Source: Bradyrhizobium diazoefficiens
GTDB taxonomy: Bacteria > Pseudomonadota > Alphaproteobacteria > Rhizobiales > Xanthobacteraceae
DNA length: 64,000 nt
Direction of reading: 5' to 3'
Assembly: GCF_018131185.1 (NCBI RefSeq)
Contig: NZ_JAFCJE010000005.1
Location: forward strand, 781,813-845,812
Both the position numbers and the translations under genes were made by a program. Each line of letters starts with the position of its first letter. Positions within the stretch are counted from its first letter, which is position 1. Positions 34,816 to 44,887 of the stretch are shown piece by piece. Under the pieces are notes generated by a model that did no database searches, had not been told where the DNA came from, and worked only from the letters and a program-made list of their open reading frames with translations.

Positions 34816-37263
34816 TCAGCCCCGCATCCGCACCGCGGCGGCATCCACCACGTTCGCCGCCTCCTCGCGCCAGTTCAAAATCTCCATCGCCAGCACGGGA
34901 TGGTTAAAGCCCTTGAGCTGGAGATCGTCGAGGGCGCGGGCTTCGACGAAAGGCTCGACGATGCCGTAGACGCGGCGGCTGACCACGATCTGGTTGGGCT
35001 TGGCCTCGCCGCAGAGGCGCGAGGCGAGGTTGGTGACGCTGCCGATCGCCGCATATTCCAGCCGCTGCTCGAAGCCGACCTGGCCGAGCGTGGCATAGCC
35101 GACCGCAATGCCGATGCCGAAGCCGAGGCTGTGTCCGCGGTTGCGCCAGCGCTCGGTCAGGGGGCCGATCGTCTCGCGCATCTCCACCGCCATCTTCACC
35201 GCGCGCTGGGTGTGGTCCTCGAACTGGATCGGCGCGTTGAACAGGATCATCACGCCGTCGCCGGCATATTTGTCGAGCGTGCCCTCGTATTTGAAGATCA
35301 GCTTGCCGAGCGCGGCGTGATATTCGCGCAGCACGTTCATCGCCTCTTCCGGCTCGGTCGCTTCCGTGAACGCGGTGAAGCCGCGCAGATCGCAGAACAC
35401 CACCGTCACCTCGCGGCGCTGGCTGGTGAGCAACCCTTCCGGGCTGTCGGACGAGGCGATCAATTGCGCCACCTGCGGCGCCAGGAAGCGCTCGAGCTTG
35501 CGGATGCGCTCGATCTCGCCGAGCTGGGTCTTGACGCGTTCCTCCAGCGACTTGTTCCAGTCCTTGAGCTGCTCGGTCTGCTGCTTGAGCTTGTCGGCCT
35601 GGGCGCGCACGGTCTCGCTCGCCGCCTCCAGCTCGCGGCCCTTGTGATCGACCTCCGTGAACAGGCGCGCATTGCGCATCGCCAGCACCGCCTGGTTGGC
35701 GAAGGTGCGCATCAGGCCGATGACGCTGCTTGCGAACTCGCCACCGGCGCGGCGCAGCACCACCAGCGAGCCGAGCGTGCCCTGCTGGTCGACCAGCGGC
35801 ACGACCAGCACGGAGCGGAAGCCGGCGGCAATGGCGGCCTCGCGCAGCGGCTGCTCGGCGGCATGATCGAGATCGGCAAGCGCGATCGGCTCGCCGCTCC
35901 CGGCGGCATCGCTCAGGATGTTCTCGCCTTCGTCGATGGTGACATGGGCGCCGTCGGCGGATTTGTCGATGCCTTCAGCCTCGACCAGGTTGAAGCGGCG
36001 GCGCTCGGCATCGAAGCCGTAGATCAGCACCGCGTCGGCATGGGTGATCTCGATCGCGCGCGCGGCGATGGTGGGCAGCACGGCGTCGAGATCGAGCGAG
36101 GAGGCGAGCGCGCGGCCGACCTCCTCCAGCACCTTCAGCTCATTGATCGACTGCGCGAGATCGCGCGTGCGCTCCTCGACCTTGGTCTCCAGGTTCGAAT
36201 AGGTCTCCTGGATCTGCCCGGCCATGCGGTTGAACTGGCTGGCGAGGTCTTCCAGCTCGTCGGAGGTGCGCACTTCGATGCGGTGGCTGAAATCACCCTC
36301 GCCGAGCTTGTGCGCGCCGTCGCGCAGCGCCGTGATCGGAATGATCATGCGGCGGGCGAGCAGCGTGCCGGCGAGAATCGCGACCATCAGGCCCATCCCG
36401 ATCAGCAGCGCGATGCGCACCAGCTGGTCGCGGATCGGCATCAGGGCCTGCGTTGTCGGCTGCTCGAACAGCACGCTCCAGCCGAGCTTCGGCACGGTGC
36501 TGGCCGCGCTCATCACGGCATGGCCGTTGAAGTCGGTGCCGGAGGTGTCGCCCTCGTGGCCGGGCGCGATCGCGGCCGCAACCTGCGGCAGCTTCGACAG
36601 GTCCTTGCCGACATCGGGCCCTTTCGAGGACGTCGCCAGCACGCGGCCGCGCGGATCGACCACATAGGCAAAGGCCGCCTTGCCGACTTGCGCGTCCGAC
36701 AGCAGATCGGAGAGGAAGCTGAGATCGATCTCGGCCACGGTGACGCCGGCATTGAAGCCGGAATGCGCCACCGAGATCGACATCATCGGCGTCCGGTCGG
36801 CGAACCAGGCCGGCGCATAGCTGACGCCGCGGGCGACGGTCTCGGTGAAGCGCATGTCGCGGGAGAGGTCGGCATTGCTGCCGGTCGTGGTCGACTGGCG
36901 GGAGACGCGCAGTACCTCGCGGCCTTCGCCGTTGAGCTGGAACAGCTGGTTGACGTCGGAGACCTGGTGCAGCAGCGATGCGTAGTCGGCGCGGCGCTTC
37001 TCGAGGGTGTCCTGGCTCGCCCGCGTCACCCAGCTGATCTGGCGATCGAGCTCCGAGATCGACTGCTCGATCCGCCGGGCCGCGCCTTGCGCCTTGTCCT
37101 CCAGGCCATCGGTGAGCTGCGTCCTGGTGGCGCGATAGGAGATCCAGGTCTCCATCGCGCCGTTGACGGCGAGGACGAACACGACGAGGCCGACGAGGGA
37201 GACGACGTATTTGGCGAACAGGCCCTCGCGCAGAAACCGTCTCTTGTCGTTCGCTCCTGCCAT
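34816..37263 (-). CDS. Membrane adenylate cyclase with Cache-like sensor, HAMP and GAF (class III)
   Basis: 815 residues. TM1 is near 18-38, followed by an extracytoplasmic sensor to about 285, TM2, HAMP (about 310-365), a GAF domain (about 390-545), a coiled coil (about 550-605) and a class III cyclase domain (about 620-790). Metal Asp residues are in FCDLRGFTAF and KYAGDGVMIL. The purine-specifying Lys is in TLDKYAG and the second specificity position is Ser in AAIGSVTNLASR, which favours ATP to cAMP. ATG 37263 follows GAGGA; the frame reaches 37344. A Crp/Fnr-family regulator lies 2.5 kb away, but a functional link is unproven. Confidence 0.9.
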   Translation of the reverse strand: MAGANDKRRFLREGLFAKYVVSLVGLVVFVLAVNGAMETWISYRATRTQLTDGLEDKAQGAARRIEQSISELDRQISWVTRASQDTLEKRRADYASLLHQVSDVNQLFQLNGEGREVLRVSRQSTTTGSNADLSRDMRFTETVARGVSYAPAWFADRTPMMSISVAHSGFNAGVTVAEIDLSFLSDLLSDAQVGKAAFAYVVDPRGRVLATSSKGPDVGKDLSKLPQVAAAIAPGHEGDTSGTDFNGHAVMSAASTVPKLGWSVLFEQPTTQALMPIRDQLVRIALLIGMGLMVAILAGTLLARRMIIPITALRDGAHKLGEGDFSHRIEVRTSDELEDLASQFNRMAGQIQETYSNLETKVEERTRDLAQSINELKVLEEVGRALASSLDLDAVLPTIAARAIEITHADAVLIYGFDAERRRFNLVEAEGIDKSADGAHVTIDEGENILSDAAGSGEPIALADLDHAAEQPLREAAIAAGFRSVLVVPLVDQQGTLGSLVVLRRAGGEFASSVIGLMRTFANQAVLAMRNARLFTEVDHKGRELEAASETVRAQADKLKQQTEQLKDWNKSLEERVKTQLGEIERIRKLERFLAPQVAQLIASSDSPEGLLTSQRREVTVVFCDLRGFTAFTEATEPEEAMNVLREYHAALGKLIFKYEGTLDKYAGDGVMILFNAPIQFEDHTQRAVKMAVEMRETIGPLTERWRNRGHSLGFGIGIAVGYATLGQVGFEQRLEYAAIGSVTNLASRLCGEAKPNQIVVSRRVYGIVEPFVEARALDDLQLKGFNHPVLAMEILNWREEAANVVDAAAVRMRG

Positions 37264-37512
37264 CCCGATCCTCTCGCGCCGCCATCGACGCTGGCGCTGT
37301 GGGCCGCAGGCCCTTCGGGGCGGTTCTATCACAATTTGGGCCAAAGGACCGCCGCGGGGCCGCGCGACCGGCCGGCGTGGTTACTCCCTGTGGACGCCGT
37401 GGTCGAGTGGAAGACGTGAATTGCCCGCGGCCTCATCCGTTCGGAGGAAGCCGGGCGCGGGAAGGGCCGATGGTCAGGGATTGCCGTGGAATTGAGCCCG
37501 CCAGTCCGGCCA

Positions 37513-39564
37513 TTACCGGTTGAAGAGCTGCCGCAGCACGTCGTTCATTGGCTGACTGTCCTGCTGCGCGACCGGCGGGTCTTCCAAGGCTGGAGCCGCG
37601 GGCGAGGCCTGCGGCGCCGGTGTCGTAGGCGTTCCCGGCAGGCTGCGGTTGCGGCCGCTGCCTGGCGCGGCGCCGGTGCTGCTTCCCGCGCCACTGGAAA
37701 GCCCCTGCTGGATCAAATTGCCGATCGCCTCTCCCAGCGGACCGCCGAGCGGATTGTTCTGGCCCGGCTGCTGGGTTTGCGGATTGGCATTGCCGCCGGG
37801 CGGGGGCGTGCCGCCGAGGCCAAGGCTGCCCAGAATGTTGCCGAGCCCGGCGCCGTCAGGGCCGAACAGGCCCTTGCCCATCTCGCGCAGCTTGGCATAG
37901 GCGGCATCCGGATTGTCCAGCATGCCGGCCATATCAGGGTAGATCCGCGGCTGCGACCAGCTGCCCTGGATCATCACGGGAATGCCGAAGCCGACCGGCT
38001 CATTGGCGCGGCCCTGACCTTCCGTCGTCATCACCAGCTTCGGCTCGACGCGAAAGCCCATCATCTTGGTGTCGAGCGCGATGGTGCCGGCGCCGGTGAC
38101 GCGCACCAGCGGTCCGATCAGATTGAGATCGGTCGTCACGGCCTGCCCCTTGTCGATGCGGAACGAGGCCGAGAGCTGCGACAAATCCGTGCTCTGCTCC
38201 TGACCGGGACTCTGGTTGTCCTGCCAGCCGGACAGCGTGCCCGATGTCAGCGAGCGGATCATCTGCGCGACGTTGATGCCGCGGATGGCGCCGTCCTGGA
38301 AATTGACGAAGGCGGTGCCCTGCATGTTCGCCATCAGCGCGCGCTGGCTGGTGCCGGCGCTGCGCAGAGCGAGCTTGGCCTGCAGCTTGCCGTCGATGCG
38401 GTCGAATTCGGCAAGGCCCTGGAGCAGCGGCAGCGCGCGCACGCCGACGAGGTCGGAATGCATGGCAAAGCTCGGCGCGCCGGTGGTCGCGTCCAGGATC
38501 ACCTCGCCCGAGACCTGGCCGCCATAGGCGCCGAGATTGGCGGTGCCGGCCTTCAATACGCCGCCGGCGAGCTTGCCATCGAGCGCCAGCGGCGCGATGC
38601 GGGCATCGCCGATCACGGCCTCGTTCGCCGAGATTCTCACCTGCGCGTCGACATAATTGAGCCCGGAGACGTCGATCGGCGCATTGCTCCAGGGTTGCCC
38701 TGGCGCGCCCTGCGGCGATTTCGCCAGCGGAATCGCCAGACGCTGGAAGTCGAGGTCGACCTTGACCAGGGGCTTGCTCGCAATGTCGACCGAAGCCCAG
38801 CCGTTGAAGGTGCCGTCGCCGAGCCTGCCGTTCACGCCGTTGATCATCACGAGATCGCCGTTCAGCCGCACCTCGGCATGACCGGCGAGTTGAGACTTCA
38901 GCACGCTGGGCATGTCGATGGCGAAATCCACCGGAATCGTCGGCCGGTCGCCTGGCGCCGCCGGCGAGGTCGCCTTGATGTCGAACTTGGTCGGGTGGTC
39001 GCCGACGCGCGCGGTGCCGGCGATGTTGACCTTGCGGTCGCGGCCGACGGTCGCGTCGGCGTTGATGGCACTGATGCGGCCCTCGACACGATCGCGTACG
39101 CGCGAGAACGCGACTTCGCCGTCGGTGATCTTGACGCGGTCGATGGACGCGCCGCCGACATCGAGCGCGGGCGGCTTCGACGAGGTGCCCGCATTCGGCA
39201 GGCGCTCACGCAGCAGCGGCTGGTAGAGCACGGGATGGGTGACGACGAGCTCGCTGATCTCAGGGCGGCCCGCCCACACGCTGGAGAGCGACATGTCGGC
39301 CTGCACGCTGTCGACCGTCAGGCGCGTGATGCCGCTGCGATCCCGGGGGTCGGCAAGCGTGAGGTCGTTCAGGGTGACGTTCAGCGTCGGCCACAGGCTG
39401 ATCTTCGTGGTGCCGTCGATCGACAGGCGATAGCCGGTCGCACTCTCGACGCGTGCGGCGATCCTCGAGGTCAGGAAGCCCGAGGGGATCCCGACCACCA
39501 GCAGGAGTGCGATCACGACGATGACGGCGGCCAGAGCCGCGCCGGCGAACTTCAATGCTCTCAT
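37513..39564 (-). CDS. AsmA-family envelope protein
   Basis: 683 residues. An N-terminal TM (about 5-28) is followed by the AsmA domain (GIPSGFLTSRIAARVESATG, RLSIDGTTKISLWPTLNVTLNDL) and a C-terminal AsmA_2-like part (GSVKLN-type beta repeats, NFQDGAIRGINVAQMIRSL). The tail is rich in Pro, Gly and Gln. AsmA-like proteins are membrane-anchored bridge-like proteins implicated in phospholipid movement to the outer membrane. The chosen start MRALKFAGAAL precedes the TM; the frame extends to 39627. Confidence 0.88.
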   Translation of the reverse strand: MRALKFAGAALAAVIVVIALLLVVGIPSGFLTSRIAARVESATGYRLSIDGTTKISLWPTLNVTLNDLTLADPRDRSGITRLTVDSVQADMSLSSVWAGRPEISELVVTHPVLYQPLLRERLPNAGTSSKPPALDVGGASIDRVKITDGEVAFSRVRDRVEGRISAINADATVGRDRKVNIAGTARVGDHPTKFDIKATSPAAPGDRPTIPVDFAIDMPSVLKSQLAGHAEVRLNGDLVMINGVNGRLGDGTFNGWASVDIASKPLVKVDLDFQRLAIPLAKSPQGAPGQPWSNAPIDVSGLNYVDAQVRISANEAVIGDARIAPLALDGKLAGGVLKAGTANLGAYGGQVSGEVILDATTGAPSFAMHSDLVGVRALPLLQGLAEFDRIDGKLQAKLALRSAGTSQRALMANMQGTAFVNFQDGAIRGINVAQMIRSLTSGTLSGWQDNQSPGQEQSTDLSQLSASFRIDKGQAVTTDLNLIGPLVRVTGAGTIALDTKMMGFRVEPKLVMTTEGQGRANEPVGFGIPVMIQGSWSQPRIYPDMAGMLDNPDAAYAKLREMGKGLFGPDGAGLGNILGSLGLGGTPPPGGNANPQTQQPGQNNPLGGPLGEAIGNLIQQGLSSGAGSSTGAAPGSGRNRSLPGTPTTPAPQASPAAPALEDPPVAQQDSQPMNDVLRQLFNR

Positions 39565-39810
39565 CTCGACTTTCCAGCGACGGACAATCGGGCGTTGAAT
39601 CCCGCAGATGACCGTCCTTTGCACCATCCTTTGCGCCTGAGTTTATCCCCGGACGGGAAGCGGCTCCAAGCGCGTAAAAATAGTCAGGGGGTGCTGCAAA
39701 GTTATGTGACTTATGACACACTTCCCCGACGCGGTTTTACGCGATCCTGACGTTGATGGTTTCAGGCGATTTCCAAGAATGCTGTCCAGGACGCTCACAA
39801 GGATATTGAA

Positions 39811-40485
39811 ATGAGCAAGCAGGCCGAATTTGCGGTCATTCTGAAGATGAACGCGATGTTCGCGGATCTCGGTACAGACGAGATCCAGCGGCTGTCCAAC
39901 CTCTGTCATACCCAGCATCTGGGGAACGGCGAGGTGCTGTTCCAGAAGGGCGATCCCGGGGACGCGCTGTTCGGCGTGCGCCGCGGCCAGGTCCGGATCG
40001 AGACCGGCGCCTCCGACGGCAGCCGGCTGACGCTCAATTTCATGGGGCCGGGCGACCTGTTCGGCGAAGTCGCGGTGCTGGACGGCCAGAATCGCACCGC
40101 GGATGCGACCGCCGGCGAGGCCAGCGAATTGTTCGTGCTGCGTCGCGAAGATTTTCTCGCCTTCCTCGAACGCGAGCCGAAGGTCGCGATCAAGATCATC
40201 GCATTGCTGTGCCAGCGCATCCGCTGGCAGAGCGAGCGGATGGAAGAATCCATGCTGCAGCCGCTGCCGGTGCGCCTGGCGCGGCGGCTCTGCGCACTCG
40301 CCGCCGATTTCGGCTCCGAGGTGCACATCTCCCAGGAGCAGCTCGGCGTCTTCGTCGGGGCCGCGCGCGAGAGCGTCAACCGTCAGCTCCAGGCCTGGCG
40401 CAAGGAGGCGATCCTGGATCTCCAGCGCGGCCGGATATTGCTGCGGAACATGACCAAGCTGACGGCGATCGCGCGGAACGAGTAG
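39811..40485 (+). CDS. Crp/Fnr-family transcriptional regulator
   Basis: 224 residues. A cyclic-nucleotide-binding jelly roll (about 15-130; GDPGDALFGVRRGQVRIETG, GPGDLFGEVAVLDGQNRTADA with Arg-Thr at the phosphate-binding cassette position) is followed by a dimer helix and a winged helix (HISQEQLGVFVGAARESVNRQL). It has no N-terminal Cys cluster, so it is not an oxygen-sensing FNR. GEVAVLDGQNRTA is close to the cAMP-binding consensus. It is divergent from the AsmA gene across 246 bp with no other gene. Confidence 0.92.
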   Translation: MSKQAEFAVILKMNAMFADLGTDEIQRLSNLCHTQHLGNGEVLFQKGDPGDALFGVRRGQVRIETGASDGSRLTLNFMGPGDLFGEVAVLDGQNRTADATAGEASELFVLRREDFLAFLEREPKVAIKIIALLCQRIRWQSERMEESMLQPLPVRLARRLCALAADFGSEVHISQEQLGVFVGAARESVNRQLQAWRKEAILDLQRGRILLRNMTKLTAIARNE

Positions 40486-40489
40486 GGAC

Positions 40490-40669
40490 TCAACCGATCT
40501 GGAGCCGGCGTCGGCGGACACGATTCCCGTCGATAGTGATGATGTCGTCCTGAATCTCGTCCTCCGTCACAGCGAATAGAATCTCTGCCAGTCGGATTGC
40601 AGGTAACGGAGCGCCTGGGGGCGTCCTTCGCGAGTGCGTCCTCCGGCTGCCTTGCCTCGGAAATCTCAT
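40490..40669 (-). CDS. Possible 59-residue protein overlapping the RND pump stop
   Basis: Its ATG overlaps the pump stop codon by 4 nt (ATGA), the usual sign of translational coupling. It begins MRFPRQGSRRTHSRRT and ends in an acidic then basic tail (TEDEIQDDIITIDGNRVRRR). Codon use is rarer (AGA, AGG, TTA, CTA) than in neighbours, so it may be young or spurious. I recognise no family. Confidence 0.35.
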   Translation of the reverse strand: MRFPRQGSRRTHSRRTPPGAPLPAIRLAEILFAVTEDEIQDDIITIDGNRVRRRRLQIG

Positions 40670-43600
40670 TCCGCAGCGCGATGTGCGACGTTCTTCGATT
40701 CCGGCGTCGCCGCGTGATCACCGTCCGCCTCGGCGTCCTCGCTGTTCACGATCAACCGTTTGGCGAAGCGCCAGATCAGCGCGCCGAAATCGTCCATCAC
40801 CATGAACATCGCGGGCACGAACACCAGCGACAGGATGGTCGAGAAGATCAGGCCGCCGATCACCGCGAGCGCCATCGGTGAACGGAATTCGCCGCCGGCA
40901 CCGACCGCGAGCGCGCTTGGAATCATGCCCGCGGCCATAGCGATCGTGGTCATCACGATCGGGCGGGCGCGCTTCATGCCGGCGTCGATCATGGCTTCCT
41001 CGCGCGGCTTGCCGGCCTTGATGGCCTCGATGGCGAACTCCACCAGCATGATCGCGTTCTTGGTGACGATGCCCATCAGCATCAAGATGCCGATCCACAC
41101 CGGCGTGGTGAGCTGCTTGCCGGTGAGGAGCAGGGCCGCAATCGCGCCGCCGATCGAGAGCGGCAGCGAGAACAGGATCGTGATCGGCTGCAGGAAGGTG
41201 CCGAACAGCAGCACCAGCACCGCGTAGACCATCATCAGGCCCGCCGTGATCGCGGTGGCGAACCCGTCGGACAGTTCGTTCAGGCTCTCGGCATCGCCGG
41301 AGGGGGAGACCTTCACGCCTTTCGGCAGGCTCTTCATCACCGGCAGGTCGTAGATCTTCTTGGTGGCGTCGCCGAGCGCGGCGGAACCGACGAGGTCGGC
41401 GGCAACGGTCGCCTGCCGTTCGCGATCGTAGCGGTTGATGCTGGTCGGACCCTGGTCGAGCTTGACGTCGGCGATGACGGAGAGGGGCACGCCGCCCTTT
41501 TCGCCGCGCTCGCCGAGGGGCACGCGCAACTGTTCCAGCGTCTTCAGATCGCCGCGTGCGGCATCTTCGAGCTGCACGCGGATCGGCACCAGCCGGTCGC
41601 CGACGTCGAACTTGGCGAGCGCGGGCCCGACGTCGCCGATGGTGGCGACGCGGATGGTCTGCGAGAGGCTTTCGGTCGAGACGCCGAGCCGTGCGGCGAG
41701 ATCGGCGCGCGGTTGCACGCGCAGCTCGGGCCGCTCCAGCGTGGTTTCCGAGATCACGTTGGAGATGGTCGGAATCCGCTTCATCTGCGTCGCGAGCTCG
41801 CTGGCGACGTTGTTGACGATGTTGGCGTCCGCGCCGGTCACGACCAGCGAGATGGCGCGCAGGCCGTTCTCGTCGAGGAACCAGAAGCGGATGTCTGGAA
41901 TGTTCTCCAGCTCCTGGCTGATCGAAAATTCGAGCTCGCGCTGGGTGATGTCGCGGCTGTCCTTGGGCGTGTAGTTGATGATCAAGGCGGCGCGCCGGAC
42001 TTCCTGGGTCCCCGGCGGAACGCGCCCGCCATCGACGAATATGCTCCTCACCTCGGGCCGCTTGCGCAGGCGCGCGACGATGTCTTCGGTGACCTTTTCG
42101 GTGTAGGCGAGCTGGGTGCCCGGCGGCAGTTCGAGGGCAACCAGCGAGCGCGAGCTGTCCTGCGCGGGCAGGAAACCCTGCGGCAGCAGCGTGATGCTCC
42201 AGATCGAGGCGGCGAAGACGCCGAAGCCGACCAGCACCGTGATGAAATAGTGCTTCACCGACCAGGCCACGATCCGATGATAGGACCGCAAGATGCGCCC
42301 CGGCGGCGGCTCTTCGTGATGGCCGGGCTTGAGGAAATAGGCGGCGAGCACCGGCGTGACGAAGCGCGCCGCGAGCAGCGAGAAGAACACCTGCACCGAG
42401 ACGGTGATGCCGAACTGCTTGAAGAACTGTCCGGCGATGCCCGACATGAAGCTTGCGGGTGCGAAGATCGCGATGATCGTCAGCGAGATCGCGATAACCG
42501 CGAGGCCGATCTCGTCGGCAGCTTCCAGGGCGGCACGATAGGGCGACTTGCCCATGTTCATGTGCCTGACGATGTTCTCGATCTCGACGATGGCGTCGTC
42601 GACCAGAATGCCCGTCGACAGCGTGATGGCGAGGAAGCTGACGAGGTTCAGCGAGAAGCCGAGGAGGTCCATCGCCCAGAACGCCGGGAAAATCGACAAT
42701 GGCAGCGAGATCGCGGCGATGATGGTGGCGCGCAGGTCGCGCAGGAACAACAGCACGATGACCACGGCGAGGATGGCGCCTTCGAACAGGGTCGAGATCG
42801 CCGCGTGGTAATTGCCGTTGGTATATTCGACCGAGGTGTCGATCACCTTCAGATCGACGTCGGGATAGGTGACCTTGAGCGCGTCGATGCGCTTCTGCAC
42901 GGCCTCGGCCACCTTCACGTCGCTGGCGCCCTTGGAGCGCTTGATGCCGAGCGCGACGATCGGCTCGCCGTTGAAGCGGGCGAAGGTGCGGCGGTCGGCA
43001 ATGGTGTCGGTGACGGTGCCGAGATCGTCGAGCCGGACTTCGCCGCCGCCGAACAGCGGGATCATGGTGCCGGCGAGGTCGCTCAGCGTCTTGGCGCCCG
43101 CGAGAGTGCGGATCGCCTGGTCGTTCTTGCCGATCTCGGCGCGGCCGCCGGCGACGTCGACATTGGTGCCGCGCAGGCTCTGGCTGACATTGACCGCGGT
43201 CAGCCCCATCGCCTGCAGGCGGTCGGGATCGAGCGAAACCAGGATCTCGCGCTCGACACCGCCGATGCGCTCGACCTGGGCCACGCCGCGCACACCTTGC
43301 AGCGCGCGTTTGACGACGTCGTCGACGAAATAGGAGAGCTGCTCCGGCGTCTTGCCGGGCGATATCGCGGCATAGGTGACGATCGGCAGGCCGATGACGT
43401 CGACCCGCTGGATCAGCGGCTCGGTGACGTTCTGCGGCAGGTTCGACCGCACGCGCGTCACGGCATCCTTGACGTCGTTGAGCGCGCGGTCGGTGTTGGT
43501 TTCAAGTGCGAACTGGATGGTCGTCACCGACAGGCCGTCGGTGATCTGCGAGGTGATGTGTCGCACGCCCTCGACGCCGGAGACCGCGTCTTCGACGGTC

Positions 43601-43800
43601 TTGGTCACCTGGGATTCGAGCTCGGCGGGTGCCGCGCCGAACTGCGACACCGCGACCGAAATCACGGGAATGTCGGCCGAAGGCAGCCGCGTCACGGCGA
43701 GCTTGGTGAAAGACACCCAGCCGAGAATCAGTAGGATGATCGAGAAGACCACCGACGGCAGCGGATTACGGATCGACCATGCCGAGATATTGAGAGCCAT
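40666..43800 (-). CDS. RND efflux pump, HAE-1/AcrB family
   Basis: 1044 residues. Twelve TM helices and two large periplasmic loops in the usual duplicated layout. The TM4 proton-relay pair is in GILVDDAIVEIENIV. N-terminus SIRNPLPSVVFSIILLILGW and C-terminal half FATAITAGLMMVYAVLVLLF are typical. It works with the adaptor encoded immediately upstream (1-nt TGATG overlap) and an outer-membrane channel that is not in this window. Substrate unknown; HAE-1 members export drugs, dyes or signals. Confidence 0.95.
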   Translation of the reverse strand: MALNISAWSIRNPLPSVVFSIILLILGWVSFTKLAVTRLPSADIPVISVAVSQFGAAPAELESQVTKTVEDAVSGVEGVRHITSQITDGLSVTTIQFALETNTDRALNDVKDAVTRVRSNLPQNVTEPLIQRVDVIGLPIVTYAAISPGKTPEQLSYFVDDVVKRALQGVRGVAQVERIGGVEREILVSLDPDRLQAMGLTAVNVSQSLRGTNVDVAGGRAEIGKNDQAIRTLAGAKTLSDLAGTMIPLFGGGEVRLDDLGTVTDTIADRRTFARFNGEPIVALGIKRSKGASDVKVAEAVQKRIDALKVTYPDVDLKVIDTSVEYTNGNYHAAISTLFEGAILAVVIVLLFLRDLRATIIAAISLPLSIFPAFWAMDLLGFSLNLVSFLAITLSTGILVDDAIVEIENIVRHMNMGKSPYRAALEAADEIGLAVIAISLTIIAIFAPASFMSGIAGQFFKQFGITVSVQVFFSLLAARFVTPVLAAYFLKPGHHEEPPPGRILRSYHRIVAWSVKHYFITVLVGFGVFAASIWSITLLPQGFLPAQDSSRSLVALELPPGTQLAYTEKVTEDIVARLRKRPEVRSIFVDGGRVPPGTQEVRRAALIINYTPKDSRDITQRELEFSISQELENIPDIRFWFLDENGLRAISLVVTGADANIVNNVASELATQMKRIPTISNVISETTLERPELRVQPRADLAARLGVSTESLSQTIRVATIGDVGPALAKFDVGDRLVPIRVQLEDAARGDLKTLEQLRVPLGERGEKGGVPLSVIADVKLDQGPTSINRYDRERQATVAADLVGSAALGDATKKIYDLPVMKSLPKGVKVSPSGDAESLNELSDGFATAITAGLMMVYAVLVLLFGTFLQPITILFSLPLSIGGAIAALLLTGKQLTTPVWIGILMLMGIVTKNAIMLVEFAIEAIKAGKPREEAMIDAGMKRARPIVMTTIAMAAGMIPSALAVGAGGEFRSPMALAVIGGLIFSTILSLVFVPAMFMVMDDFGALIWRFAKRLIVNSEDAEADGDHAATPESKNVAHRAAE

Positions 43801-44729
43801 CAGCGTACCCGCGTGCGATCGAGTTCATCGGCGAACATGGTCTTGATCTGGTCGCCGTCATGGAGCGAAGAGCCGGCGTCGGCCACGACGATTTCGCCGA
43901 CGTTGAGGCCTTCCAGGATTTCCGTCGCGCTGTCGGACGACAGTCCGACCCGCACCTTGCGCGTCTCGATGGTGTTGCCTTTGACGACCTGAATGGTGAG
44001 ATGGTCGATCGCGGTCTTGGGGATCGAGACGCCGCAGCTTCGCTTGGCGTCGATCGAGGCGCGGGCGAACACGCCGACCTTCAGCGAGGGATTGTTGGTG
44101 ACGCTGATGCGGACGCGGCCGAGCTGCGTGGCACGGTCGATCTCGGGCGCAACCAGCCGGACCCGGCCGATCAAATCAGGCGCGTCGTCGCGGCTGATGC
44201 GCACGGTTGCGCCGGCATTGAGCTTGGTCATGTGCACCGCCGGGACCTGGGCATCGAGCTCGATCTCGTTGTTGACGGCGATGCGGAACATCGGGCCGGC
44301 CTGCGGCGATGCGGGCGCGCCGACGATCGTGCGGACTTCGGTGACGAGGCCCGCGGCAGGTGCCTTCAGCGAGACCGGGCCTTGCGGGCCGGGTCGCTGC
44401 GGCTGGCCCGGGATCTGCGGCGGCGGGGTGAGGCGCGCCAGCTCCTGGTTGTCGGCGACGACGGCGCCCTCGGCGACCAGCAGGTCGGTGACCCGGGATC
44501 CCTCCTGATCGGCGATGACCACGGCCTCGCGGCGCGGCACGAAGAAGCCGGTCACCCGCACCAGGTCGGAGAAGCAGGCATTGGTCGACTTCGTCACGAT
44601 GACGAGTGCCTCGCTCTGCGTCTCCTTCGGCTCGGGGCGCTTGCGGTGCTCGAACAGATAATAGCCGATGCCGACCGCGACGACGAACACCACGGTGCCG
44701 GCAGGCTTGAGATATTCGGTGAACTTCAT
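43800..44729 (-). CDS. RND efflux periplasmic adaptor (membrane-fusion protein)
   Basis: 309 residues. An N-terminal TM or signal anchor (about 8-26), barrel-sandwich halves (EGSRVTDLLVAEGAVVADNQ, VSLKAPAAGLVTEVRT), a beta barrel and a membrane-proximal end (LEGLNVGEIVVADAGSSL). It carries the same C-F-S-D motif after the anchor as the orphan adaptor at 23668-24558, which marks them as paralogues. Its stop overlaps the pump start. The frame is open to 44813; MKFTEYLK opens the anchor. Confidence 0.92.
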   Translation of the reverse strand: MKFTEYLKPAGTVVFVVAVGIGYYLFEHRKRPEPKETQSEALVIVTKSTNACFSDLVRVTGFFVPRREAVVIADQEGSRVTDLLVAEGAVVADNQELARLTPPPQIPGQPQRPGPQGPVSLKAPAAGLVTEVRTIVGAPASPQAGPMFRIAVNNEIELDAQVPAVHMTKLNAGATVRISRDDAPDLIGRVRLVAPEIDRATQLGRVRISVTNNPSLKVGVFARASIDAKRSCGVSIPKTAIDHLTIQVVKGNTIETRKVRVGLSSDSATEILEGLNVGEIVVADAGSSLHDGDQIKTMFADELDRTRVR

Positions 44730-44802
44730 CGCCGGATCATCCTGGCCTGGCTCACGGCCATCCGCGCGAGGCCCATCGAGAGCGTTTCCCTGAAATGAAG
44801 CG

Positions 44803-44826
44803 GCGTCCCGCACGGCTGCGGGACGC
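44803..44826. terminator. Stem-loop between OmpA-like and adaptor genes
   Basis: A perfect 10-bp stem, GCGTCCCGCA with TGCGGGACGC, and a 4-nt CGGC loop. No long U run follows on either strand, so it may be a weak terminator or an mRNA-stabilising hairpin. Confidence 0.45.
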
Positions 44827-44887
44827 GCTTTGGAAGCGAGACTTTACACCACATCACGACTCGTCACTGCAAAGGATTGCGTCGTGC

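Noticed and set aside
34900..37419. 839-codon frame antisense to the adenylate cyclase
   Set aside because: Low-complexity Arg/Ala/Gly translation without motifs; the sense frame has cyclase, GAF and HAMP domains.
37486..39750. 754-codon frame antisense to the AsmA gene
   Set aside because: Mirror of a GC-rich coding region; the opposite strand has a signal anchor and AsmA motifs.
39565..39810. FNR/Crp box upstream of the Crp/Fnr gene
   Set aside because: No match to TTGAT-N4-ATCAA or TGTGA-N6-TCACA on inspection of the 246-bp divergent gap.
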